Positions 1 to 6,308 of a stretch of 9,017 nt of DNA are shown one piece after another. The stretch covers positions 1-9,017 of the forward strand of contig JAQICK010000399.1 in NCBI GenBank assembly GCA_027858595.1, read 5' to 3'. The DNA comes from Melioribacteraceae bacterium (GTDB taxonomy: Bacteria; Bacteroidota; Ignavibacteria; Ignavibacteriales; Melioribacteraceae). Position 1 is the first letter of the stretch, and each line of letters starts with the position of its first letter. The notes beneath the pieces are model-generated. The model did no database searches. It had not been told where the DNA came from and saw only the letters and a list, made by a program, of their open reading frames with translations. Position numbers and translations under genes: made by a program.

Positions 1-1
1 C

Positions 2-160
2 ATACTTGATTTAGCACAAAACACAAGTTTGAATTCTGACATTTGGTTTTTGAGTTTTGCTTGTAATTTATATTTTGTTATTTGTTGTTTTGCTTTCTCT
101 GTTAAAAATAATGTAGAAGAACTAAAATTAATCGTTTTAGAGCTACCGATTTATCAATGA
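2..160 (+). CDS. C-terminal fragment of an unrecognised protein, cut by the left window edge
   Basis: An open frame enters from the left edge and runs 52 codons to TGA at 158-160, without an in-frame ATG, so its start lies outside the window. The protein end contains a hydrophobic stretch of about 20 residues (IWFLSFACNLYFVICCFAF) that could be a membrane segment, then a polar tail ending LELPIYQ. By hand count G+C falls from first to second to third codon position, roughly 35, 25 and 17 percent, as expected for an AT-rich coding frame. The complementary minus-strand frame is also open over 1-150 but has its richest G+C at the second position and no ATG until 40-42, so I favour the plus strand. 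I do not recognise the family. It precedes menA by 100 bases in the same direction. Confidence 0.45.
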   Translation: MLDLAQNTSLNSDIWFLSFACNLYFVICCFAFSVKNNVEELKLIVLELPIYQ

Positions 161-193
161 TGTATCCCAATAATCTGCGTTCCTACTGTTCTT

Positions 194-214
194 TATATAA
201 TGCAATTGTTAACA
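194..214 (+). promoter_or_regulatory. Candidate menA promoter -10 element with adjacent palindrome
   Basis: TATATAAT at 194-201 contains a perfect sigma-70 -10 hexamer (196-201). No good -35 hexamer is visible 16-18 bases upstream. The expected transcription start, near 208, falls inside the 8-bp palindrome TGTTAACA (207-214), which could be an operator half or chance. The leader would be about 50 bases and includes a weak 6-bp hairpin (232-237 with 243-248). There is no strong Shine-Dalgarno sequence before the ATG at 261. The site lies between the stop of the left-edge gene and menA, so it may drive the men genes separately. The assignment is by pattern only. Confidence 0.35.
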
Positions 215-260
215 CAAATGAATAATTTTAATTTATGATTTCCATAAAATATAAGATTTA

Positions 261-1139
261 ATGATAGACAGAATAAAAATTTGGATTCTTGCAAGTCGTC
301 CAAAAACATTACCCGCGGCTGCGGCTCCCGTTTTTGTTGGAACCGCCGTTGCGTTTAGCACTGACGACCTAAATTTACTTGCTGCCACTCTTGCTTTAAT
401 CTGTTCTCTATTAATTCAAATTGGCACTAACTTTGTAAATGATCTTTACGATTTTTTAAAAGGCTCAGATGATGAAAATCGTGTTGGTCCAACAAGAGCC
501 TTAGCTGCTGGGTGGATTTCGCCAGCACAAATGAAATTAGCAATTTATCTTACTTTTGGAATAACATTTATTCTTGGACTTTTCCTAGTCTATCACGCAG
601 GATGGATAATTTTGCTAATTGGAATTCTTTCAATTATTTCCGGATATGCCTACACCGCTGGACCTTATCCACTTGCGTACAACGGATTAGGCGATGTATT
701 TGTTTTCGTTTTTTTCGGAGTGGTCGCAACTGTTGGAACTTATTACGTTCAAGCTCTACAGTTTTCACCGTTTGTTTTATTTGCGTCTGTTCCAGTTGGA
801 CTTTTGATTACAAACATTCTTGTAGTAAATAATTATCGTGATGCCGACGAAGACAAAAAGAAAAACAAAAATACGCTAGCCGTAAAATTTGGAAAACCGT
901 TTGCCCGCTTTCAATATAATATTTCATTGCTAGTTTCATATGTAATTCCAATTTGCATTTTTGTTTTATACGATACTTCCATTTATATACTTTTGCCTTT
1001 GATTTCGATTCCGCTTGGGATTAAACTTATTATAGAAATGAGAACTTTTGTTGGCGAACGATTAAACAAAACACTAGAGCTTACTGCAAAACTATCAATC
1101 CTCTTTTCATTACTATTTGCTATTGGAATTATATTATGA
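261..1139 (+). CDS. menA: 1,4-dihydroxy-2-naphthoate polyprenyltransferase (MenA)
   Basis: A membrane prenyltransferase of the UbiA superfamily. It attaches a polyprenyl chain to 1,4-dihydroxy-2-naphthoate, giving demethylmenaquinone. Both Asp-rich, Mg-diphosphate-binding motifs of the family are present: N60-D61-x-x-D64 with the following GSDDENRVGPTR (68-79), and NNYRDADED (190-198). SRPKTLPAAAAPV near the N-terminus (12-24) is typical of MenA rather than UbiA. The rest is mostly hydrophobic helices, and at 292 residues it has the normal family length. It starts at ATG 261 with only a weak upstream purine stretch. Its TGA overlaps the menC start (ATGA, 1136-1139), which implies one transcript and translational coupling. 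Identification is firm; the chain length of the prenyl donor cannot be read from sequence. Confidence 0.95.
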   Translation: MIDRIKIWILASRPKTLPAAAAPVFVGTAVAFSTDDLNLLAATLALICSLLIQIGTNFVNDLYDFLKGSDDENRVGPTRALAAGWISPAQMKLAIYLTFGITFILGLFLVYHAGWIILLIGILSIISGYAYTAGPYPLAYNGLGDVFVFVFFGVVATVGTYYVQALQFSPFVLFASVPVGLLITNILVVNNYRDADEDKKKNKNTLAVKFGKPFARFQYNISLLVSYVIPICIFVLYDTSIYILLPLISIPLGIKLIIEMRTFVGERLNKTLELTAKLSILFSLLFAIGIIL

Positions 1140-2194
1140 TTATTCGTGACTTTAAATTTTTTCCCTATAACTTAAAACCTAAATCTACTTTTAAGAATGC
1201 TTCTTTTAATATTAACAACCGTGAAGGGTTTATTGTTAGAATTGTAGATGAAAATAACTTAATAGGATTTGGAGAAGTAGCCCCGCTTCCAGGATTTAGC
1301 CTAGAAACACTTGAGAAATGCGACATAGCTCTAAACAAACTCCACTATTCAATAATAGAAAAAGCTGCTAAAAAAATTGAATTCGATTTAATTCATGAAC
1401 TACAATCTATATCTGACCTGCCATCTCTTGCTTTTGGAATTGAACAAGCCGTAATTTCTCTTCTAATAAAACGTGGTGAACTAACATCCTTGCTTGGGGC
1501 AGACAAGCAAATAAAAGTAAATGGTCTTGTTGGAATAGCGAATAGAGATGTAGTGCTCAAAAAAATTGACGACTTGCTTTCAAAGGATTTTAAAACTATA
1601 AAAATTAAAATTGGTGGAAATAGTTTTAACGATGACATTGAATTGATTAAAACTATTACTAACAGAATAGATGATTCAATTAAAATTAGATTAGACATTA
1701 ATGGAAATTGGGATTACGAAAAAGCAGAGTATGCTGTAAATGCACTCGACAATACAAAGATTGAATTAATAGAGCAACCAGTCAATGACATAAATGAGCT
1801 TGTAATGCTCTCCGATTTTAGTCCTATTCCAATAGCTGTTGATGAGACAATTAAGAATTGTAATGACGCTAGAAACATAATTGAAAAATCTAATATCCAG
1901 ACCATTATTCTTAAACCCTCTATTCTGGGGGGAATAATTGAGACAATCACTTTCATTAAATCAGCAGAAAAACTTGGGAAGAAAATTATTATTTCTTCCG
2001 CGTTTGAATCCGCCGTTGGTCGCTCTGCTCTTATGCTTCTAGCATCAATGGTAAACGGAAATCATGCACATGGATTAAACACAGCATCATATTTAGCCGA
2101 GGATTTAGCATCTGACGAATATCCCGTTTCAGATGGAACTATTTTTTTCAATCACAAAAAATATCCTCCAGAATTTAATGGGTTAAATTTATGA
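1136..2194 (+). CDS. menC: o-Succinylbenzoate synthase (MenC)
   Basis: A cytosolic enolase-superfamily enzyme that dehydrates SHCHC (2-succinyl-6-hydroxy-2,4-cyclohexadiene-1-carboxylate) to o-succinylbenzoate in menaquinone synthesis. An N-terminal capping domain (about 1-125) contains GFGEVAPLPGFS (44-55). The barrel domain shows the superfamily active-site set: the KxK pair K156/K158 in TIKIKIGG, metal ligands D187 (RLDINGNW), E213 (LIEQP) and D236 (AVDET), and the second catalytic lysine K260 (IILKPS). SSAFESAVG (287-295) is the usual C-terminal substrate-binding segment. At 352 residues it is of normal size. It overlaps menA upstream and menE downstream by four bases each. Related superfamily members include dipeptide epimerases and N-acylamino-acid racemases, but the setting between menA and menE settles the role. 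Confidence 0.93.
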   Translation: MIIRDFKFFPYNLKPKSTFKNASFNINNREGFIVRIVDENNLIGFGEVAPLPGFSLETLEKCDIALNKLHYSIIEKAAKKIEFDLIHELQSISDLPSLAFGIEQAVISLLIKRGELTSLLGADKQIKVNGLVGIANRDVVLKKIDDLLSKDFKTIKIKIGGNSFNDDIELIKTITNRIDDSIKIRLDINGNWDYEKAEYAVNALDNTKIELIEQPVNDINELVMLSDFSPIPIAVDETIKNCNDARNIIEKSNIQTIILKPSILGGIIETITFIKSAEKLGKKIIISSAFESAVGRSALMLLASMVNGNHAHGLNTASYLAEDLASDEYPVSDGTIFFNHKKYPPEFNGLNL

Positions 2195-3603
2195 TTGATA
2201 AAAGCCTTGCTATTGTTGACGATAATAGTTCAATTCCTTTTTCTTCACTTACTAATATCATTATTAAAACCGCCCAATATTATTTTGACAATGGTGTTAA
2301 ACAAAAGGAAAACATTGCAATTATTGGTTACACTTCAATTGAATATGTAATTGCCATTTATTCACTCTGGAAACTTGGGGCTATTCCTGTCCCTATAAAC
2401 ACTAGACTAAAAGATGCTGAAATTAAATCGATTCTTCTTTCATCCAATTGCAGTTCTATAATTAGAGATGATAATATTTTAAATCACACGATAAATATTC
2501 CCACAATTAAAATGCTTATTAAATCCGATGGGAAAGAGTATAAAACAACCTTAGAGCCTGAGCCCAATGATACTGCAGTTATTATTCATACATCGGGTTC
2601 ATCTGGCAAACCCAAAGGAGTAAAGACAACAAACAACAATCTTTACCAAAGCTATATTTCTACTTCACAATCATTTGGTTTTTCTAACGAAGATTTATTT
2701 TTAGCATCCCTTCCATTTTATCATATAGGCGGATTCTCAATTATTAATAGAGCTTTGCTTTCTGGTGGCACTCTTGTTTTACCAAAATCACTTAAGCAAG
2801 AAGACATAGTAAATTCAATGGACAAATATAATCCTACTATTATTTCGCTTGTTCCTACAATGTTAAAGCGGATGATTGAGGTTGGAATAGAACCAAATAA
2901 AAGTTTGAGGCATTTGTTTTTGGGTGGCGGACCTAGTGATGATGAACTAATCTATTCTTCAATTCGCAACAAATGGCCAATTGTTAAAGTTTATGGTTCC
3001 TCGGAAACCACAGCAATGGCAACAGCGTGTTGGGGAAAAGAGTTGGAAGATAATCCTGCATCTGCTGGAAAACCATTTGCTAACATTAAAATTAAAATTT
3101 TGGATGACTCAAAAACAAATGTTGCTAATAACGTTGTAGGCGAAATTGCTATTGCTAGCCCCACTATTGCTTCTGGGTATATAAATGATGAAAACGTATG
3201 GAACTCCAAAATTTATGGCGATTTTTATTTAACTGGCGATTATGGCTACTTTGATAACTACAATAATTTATTTATTGTTTCCCGAAGAACAGATTTAATA
3301 GTTTCAGGAGGTGAAAATATTGACCCCCGTGAAATTGAAAAAATTTTCAACGAACTTCTAGAAGTTAAAGAGTCGTTGGTTTTTCCAATTAAAGACTCTG
3401 AGTGGGGAGAAATTCCAGTTGCAATTATTTCTTTAGACAAGCCTTTTCCCTTTTCCGAAAAAGAGATAATTGATTACATAAAATCAAAAATCTCGTCCTA
3501 TAAAATTCCAAAAAGAATTTTGCTTGTAGACGAATTACCAAAGACTGCATTGGGAAAAGTAAATGTTGAAGAAATTAAAGAAATGTTCAACAACAAAAGT
3601 TAA
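2191..3603 (+). CDS. menE: o-Succinylbenzoate-CoA ligase (MenE)
   Basis: An ANL-family adenylate-forming enzyme. It activates o-succinylbenzoate with ATP and joins it to CoA, producing the substrate of MenB. The motifs appear in order: phosphate-binding loop TSGSSGKPKG (134-143), PFYHIGGF (175-182), the A5 motif YGSSET (268-273), TGD (348-350) with the ribose-binding aspartate D350, the hinge region SRRTDLIVSGGENI (364-377), and the C-terminal PKTALGK (450-456) with catalytic lysine K456. At 470 residues it is complete, in the usual 450-490 range. Its start is coupled to the menC stop by ATGA (2191-2194). Its TAA stop shares bases with the stop of the opposing thioesterase gene. Sequence alone would allow another acyl-CoA ligase; the operon makes MenE the clear choice. 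Confidence 0.93.
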   Translation: MIDKSLAIVDDNSSIPFSSLTNIIIKTAQYYFDNGVKQKENIAIIGYTSIEYVIAIYSLWKLGAIPVPINTRLKDAEIKSILLSSNCSSIIRDDNILNHTINIPTIKMLIKSDGKEYKTTLEPEPNDTAVIIHTSGSSGKPKGVKTTNNNLYQSYISTSQSFGFSNEDLFLASLPFYHIGGFSIINRALLSGGTLVLPKSLKQEDIVNSMDKYNPTIISLVPTMLKRMIEVGIEPNKSLRHLFLGGGPSDDELIYSSIRNKWPIVKVYGSSETTAMATACWGKELEDNPASAGKPFANIKIKILDDSKTNVANNVVGEIAIASPTIASGYINDENVWNSKIYGDFYLTGDYGYFDNYNNLFIVSRRTDLIVSGGENIDPREIEKIFNELLEVKESLVFPIKDSEWGEIPVAIISLDKPFPFSEKEIIDYIKSKISSYKIPKRILLVDELPKTALGKVNVEEIKEMFNNKS

Positions 3604-4001
3604 TTCTGGTTTTCTTTTAATAAATTTAAAAACTCCTCTGGAATTTCAATTTTCTTAAAATCCTTTTTGCTAACAAACACATGTGTAGTTTTTGTTGTTG
3701 CTCTTTTAATACCATCTTCATCAACAAAAGAGATTGTAAGTTGAAAGGATGAATTCCCAATCTTGGAAACAATTAAATTTGCAATTAAAACCTCGTGAAG
3801 CCTTATAGGTTCGTGGAAATCCGCTGTTGTGTTTACTAATGGAATTGCAAAACTATCGTTCTCAAAATAACTATCCTTTACATTACTTCTTAAAATAAAT
3901 TCCTCATAGACAGAGTGTGATAAATCAAATATTTTTGCAAAAAATAAAACACCCGCACTATCACACATTCCAAATTCTACTATTCTTTCAGCTTCAAACA
4001 T
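3600..4001 (-). CDS. Hotdog-fold acyl-CoA thioesterase, possible DHNA-CoA hydrolase
   Basis: A small cytosolic thioesterase of the 4-hydroxybenzoyl-CoA thioesterase family, 133 residues from the start chosen here. The N-terminal VEFGMCDSAGVLFFAKIFD (8-26) matches the family pattern with the catalytic aspartate (D14, DxAGxxxFA), followed by a helix with H29, Y32 and E33. The C-terminal strand THVFVSKK plus EIPEEFLNLL is also typical. I start at ATG 3999-4001 because AGAGG (4006-4010) lies four bases before it; an in-frame ATG at 4026-4028 would add nine residues and lacks such a site. The DSAGVLFFA segment resembles cyanobacterial and plant 1,4-dihydroxy-2-naphthoyl-CoA hydrolases. With menA, menC and menE next door, a role in releasing DHNA for MenA is plausible but inferred. 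A general YbgC/FadM-type thioesterase is the alternative. Confidence 0.82.
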   Translation of the reverse strand: MFEAERIVEFGMCDSAGVLFFAKIFDLSHSVYEEFILRSNVKDSYFENDSFAIPLVNTTADFHEPIRLHEVLIANLIVSKIGNSSFQLTISFVDEDGIKRATTKTTHVFVSKKDFKKIEIPEEFLNLLKENQN

Positions 4002-4005
4002 ATAA

Positions 4006-4010
4006 CCTCT
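4006..4010 (-). promoter_or_regulatory. Shine-Dalgarno site deciding the thioesterase start
   Basis: The minus strand reads AGAGG here, four bases before the ATG at 3999-4001. It lies inside the nine-residue extension that the more upstream ATG (4026-4028) would add. The family's N-terminus (FEAERIVEF...) begins directly after the inner ATG, so the inner start is preferred. Confidence 0.55.
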
Positions 4011-4049
4011 ACAAATATTTAGAAGCAAAGTTATACATTTTTGTTAAAA

Positions 4050-4058
4050 TGTTATAAT
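4050..4058 (+). promoter_or_regulatory. Candidate extended -10 promoter of the repeat-protein gene
   Basis: TGT followed by TATAAT (4053-4058) is an exact extended -10 element, a form that can work without a good -35, and none is seen. The predicted transcription start near 4065 would give a leader of about 38 bases before the ATG at 4103. The TG overlaps the right arm of the inner dyad (4046-4052), so a protein bound there would compete with RNA polymerase. Confidence 0.4.
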
Positions 4059-4061
4059 GGA

Positions 4062-4069
4062 ATTATATA
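4062..4069 (-). promoter_or_regulatory. Candidate -10 element of the thioesterase gene
   Basis: The minus strand reads TATATAAT here, 60 bases before the ATG at 4001. The same octamer stands before menA and before the TPR gene. No convincing -35 is visible. If used, transcription would start near 4055, inside the opposing -10 region, so the two divergent promoters would overlap and probably exclude each other. Confidence 0.3.
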
Positions 4070-4102
4070 TTTTGCTTCTTTTATTTTATCATTTGTTGAT
4101 GT

Positions 4103-5416
4103 ATGAACTTGAAAATATTTTTAGCTTTAATCCTTACGATAACACTCTCTGCCCAAACAAATACTACCGAAAAAGAGATACGAACCGAGCGTTTTAAAAA
4201 CGGCAAGCTTAAAACTTACGGTGAATTTTCAAATGGCGTTAAGAACGGAATATTTCAAGAGTTTTACGAGACTGGGCAACTTTGGAAAGATTGGACTTTT
4301 GTAAATGGTTTAGAAGAAGGGACATCTCTTTGGTATTTTGAAGATAAAACTTTAAGCATGAAATGGAACTACATTCATGGCAAACTTGAAGATAAATCGC
4401 AGTGGTATTATGAAACAGGGGAGTTGTGGTCTGAACCATTTTACAAAAATGGCATTCAAGATGGATTTACGAGAACCTACTACAGGAGCGGCGAACTGCA
4501 GGGAATCTGGCAATACAAAAATGGTGTGCTTCATGGACTTTCCAAAATATTTTACAAAGATGGAAGAGTAGAAGTAGAACGGAATTATAAAAACGGTAAA
4601 ATGGACGGAGTTACAAAGGTCTATTATGATTTCAAGCAGGTTGCACTTGAAGCACTATACAAAGAGGATAAACTTGACGGAACCTCTTATCTGTACTATC
4701 CAGATGGATCTATAAAAGTAATTGACATTTACTCTAATGGTCAAGTAACTAAACGTGAAAAATATGAATATGGTTCAAGCGTTGCAAAGGTAGAAGAAAA
4801 TTTTAGTGAGTTTCATGGAAATGGATTTATTAAATCTGAACAAAGTTTTAAAAATGGAAAACTTGATAGGAGGAATAGATATTACTATTTAAATGGTTAT
4901 TTAAAGTCTGACCTTTGCTACCGCATGGGTTTATTAAATGGCACTTCCTATTATTATTCAGAGGATGGAATTCTAAAAGAGCGAACAGAATATCAAGATG
5001 AAAAAAAAAATGGCTATAGTTCTATTTATGATGAGAGTGGTATAGTTGTAAAGCAAGCCAAGTATAGCAATGATACGCTTAATGGCAAATGGGTTATTCT
5101 TTATCCAACAGGACAGATAAAAGAGGAGAGAGAATATTCTGTTGGAAAAATAGTTGGTCTAGTTGCCCAATATTACGAGAATGGAAATCTTAAATATAAA
5201 ATGGATTATTCGGATGGCAAGAAAAATGGTTACGCAACTTGGTACTTTGCAAATGGAGAAGTTTCAGACTATGGGAATTACAAAAACAATCTTCCTGATG
5301 GGGAGTTCTACACCTATCATCCAAATGGTTTAATTAAACGTGAAGCAATATACTTAGACGGCGAGTTGAAATCTGAAATATTGTATAATGAAAATGGAGA
5401 AAAAGTGGAGTTATAA
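4103..5416 (+). CDS. Exported MORN_2-type repeat protein, 24-residue repeats in two blocks of eight
   Basis: A 437-residue protein with a typical signal peptide: MNLK, then a hydrophobic core (5-15) ending LSA before Q18, with likely cleavage after A17. No lipobox cysteine is present. The rest is almost entirely repeats of the form xYxNGxxxGxxxxYYxxGxLxxxx, the MORN_2 pattern also called YwqK. Starting at residue 41 the repeats keep an exact 24-residue period: eight units (41-232), a 15-residue short unit (233-247), then eight more (248-437, the last of 22). Units at about 209-247 are degenerate. Codons 299-302 cover an A10 run. No catalytic domain is visible. A surface or periplasmic binding or scaffold role is inference, and the antitoxin label often attached to this family is not supported here. 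No Shine-Dalgarno site precedes the ATG. Its TAA overlaps the aroE stop. Confidence 0.85.
   Translation: MNLKIFLALILTITLSAQTNTTEKEIRTERFKNGKLKTYGEFSNGVKNGIFQEFYETGQLWKDWTFVNGLEEGTSLWYFEDKTLSMKWNYIHGKLEDKSQWYYETGELWSEPFYKNGIQDGFTRTYYRSGELQGIWQYKNGVLHGLSKIFYKDGRVEVERNYKNGKMDGVTKVYYDFKQVALEALYKEDKLDGTSYLYYPDGSIKVIDIYSNGQVTKREKYEYGSSVAKVEENFSEFHGNGFIKSEQSFKNGKLDRRNRYYYLNGYLKSDLCYRMGLLNGTSYYYSEDGILKERTEYQDEKKNGYSSIYDESGIVVKQAKYSNDTLNGKWVILYPTGQIKEEREYSVGKIVGLVAQYYENGNLKYKMDYSDGKKNGYATWYFANGEVSDYGNYKNNLPDGEFYTYHPNGLIKREAIYLDGELKSEILYNENGEKVEL
5001..5010 (+). repeat. A10 homopolymer inside the repeat-protein gene
   Basis: Ten consecutive adenines follow a G, coding E-K-K-N at about residues 299-302. 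The frame is intact here. Gain of one A would give a TAG four codons past the tract; loss of one A would give a TAG about 14 codons past it. Either truncates the protein near residue 303-313, removing the last five or so repeats. Confidence 0.9.
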
Positions 5417-5424
5417 TTCTGCTT
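5403..5424. terminator. Weak hairpin at the convergent gene ends
   Basis: AAGTGGAGTT pairs with AATTCTGCTT in the plus-strand RNA, including three G-U pairs, around the shared stop bases. A short T-rich run (ctttatt) follows on the plus strand and an A-rich run precedes it. It could act as a poor bidirectional terminator for the repeat-protein gene and aroE. No stronger terminator is visible at this junction, nor at the menE/thioesterase junction. Confidence 0.2.
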
Positions 5425-6289
5425 CTTTATTCAAAATCTCTGTTATTTTTTCTATCTCCATTTTTTCGTTTGTCCAAAGTTCAAACGCCTTTGCCCCCTG
5501 CTCAATAAACATCTTCAATCCATTTAAGATAGTTGCACCCTGGCTTTCGGCTATAGATAAAAATTTAGTTTTACGAGGATTATAAACAAGGTCGAAGACT
5601 ATTTGTTTATTGTTAAATGATTTTGGAATTGTTGTTGGTGAATCGTCTTCCTCAGGCGACATTCCAATAGCCGATGCATTAATAATTAATTTGGATTTAG
5701 ATAAAATTTCTGTAACATCTGGTGGAACTAATTCGTAGGCTTTAATCTTTTCAAAAAGCATTTTTGACGAAAAATAATCTTTTAGTGATTCTGCTTTTTC
5801 TCCAGTACGATTAATGATGTTAATTTTCTTAACATTAAAATTATTAATTAAAGTATAAATTACTGCACGTGCAGCGCCTCCGGCGCCTAAAACACTTACC
5901 GTTTTTCCTGCAATATCATCTTTATAATCTTCTAGTGTTTTAAGTATTCCGTTAACATCTGTGTTGTATCCATGTAATTTGCCATTTTCATTTACAACTG
6001 TATTTACTGCATTTACAATTTTTGCACTATCTGATAGTTCATCTAAATATTCAACTATTCTCTCTTTGTGTGGAATTGTTACGTTAAAGCCAGCAATACC
6101 TAGTGCCACCATGCCTTTAAGAGCATCTTTTAAGTTTGTGGATGCAATATCAAATGGGAGATATACAAAATCTAATCCCCCTTTATTAAAAGCATAATTA
6201 TGCATCATAGGAGAAAGAGAGTGCTTAATTGGATGTCCAACTACGCCTACAATTTTGGTGTTATATTTTATTTCAATAGACGAATGCAT
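5411..6289 (-). CDS. aroE: Shikimate dehydrogenase (AroE)
   Basis: A cytosolic NADP-dependent reductase converting 3-dehydroshikimate to shikimate in chorismate synthesis. The shikimate-binding SLSP (24-27) lies in GHPIKHSLSP. NVTIPHK (69-75) carries catalytic lysine K75, and NTD (109-111) carries catalytic aspartate D111. The Rossmann loop is GAGGAA (135-140), and NRT (160-162) is the usual cofactor phosphate-binding motif, pointing to NADP(H). DLVYNPRKT (233-241) and a conserved glutamine near 264 complete the family pattern. At 292 residues it is slightly longer than the usual 270-290. The ATG at 6287-6289 has no clear Shine-Dalgarno site. If the upstream TPR protein ends at 6309 as proposed, the gap is only 19 bases, which fits one transcript. 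The stop overlaps the opposing repeat-protein stop by six bases (TTATAA). Confidence 0.95.
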   Translation of the reverse strand: MHSSIEIKYNTKIVGVVGHPIKHSLSPMMHNYAFNKGGLDFVYLPFDIASTNLKDALKGMVALGIAGFNVTIPHKERIVEYLDELSDSAKIVNAVNTVVNENGKLHGYNTDVNGILKTLEDYKDDIAGKTVSVLGAGGAARAVIYTLINNFNVKKINIINRTGEKAESLKDYFSSKMLFEKIKAYELVPPDVTEILSKSKLIINASAIGMSPEEDDSPTTIPKSFNNKQIVFDLVYNPRKTKFLSIAESQGATILNGLKMFIEQGAKAFELWTNEKMEIEKITEILNKEAEL

Positions 6290-6308
6290 AAAGACCGTTG
6301 CTTATAAT

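Larger units (their letters stand above)
4021..4079. repeat. Nested inverted repeats spanning the divergent promoters
   Basis: A perfect 9-bp inverted repeat, AGAAGCAAA (4021-4029) and TTTGCTTCT (4071-4079), encloses 41 bases. Inside it is a second perfect dyad, ACATTTT (4035-4041) and AAAATGT (4046-4052), with a four-base loop. Both candidate divergent -10 elements (4053-4058 plus strand; 4062-4069 minus strand) lie between the outer arms. The arrangement is seen directly. Its function, as operator half-sites, RNA hairpin or recombination site, is unknown. Confidence 0.5.

Noticed and set aside
1..150. Minus-strand open frame at the left edge (Lys/Gln-rich, with MSEFKLVFCAKSSM at its end)
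   Set aside because: Its G+C is highest at second codon positions, it has no ribosome site, and its first ATG is at 40-42. The plus-strand reading fits coding statistics better, though this is not certain.
512..832. 106-codon plus-strand frame inside menA
   Set aside because: It is a shadow of menA in another frame, rich in Cys, Arg and Ser, with no family features.
4026..4033. Minus-strand TAACTTTG, an exact match to the Bacteroidetes -7 motif TAnnTTTG, before the thioesterase
   Set aside because: No TTTG or TTG is present about 19-21 bases upstream, and the start codon is close. A chance match in AT-rich sequence is likely.
4103..5416. Labelling the repeat protein as an antitoxin of a toxin-antitoxin pair (YwqK label)
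   Set aside because: It has a signal peptide, no small toxin gene lies beside it, and it is 437 residues of repeats. The label comes from family naming only.
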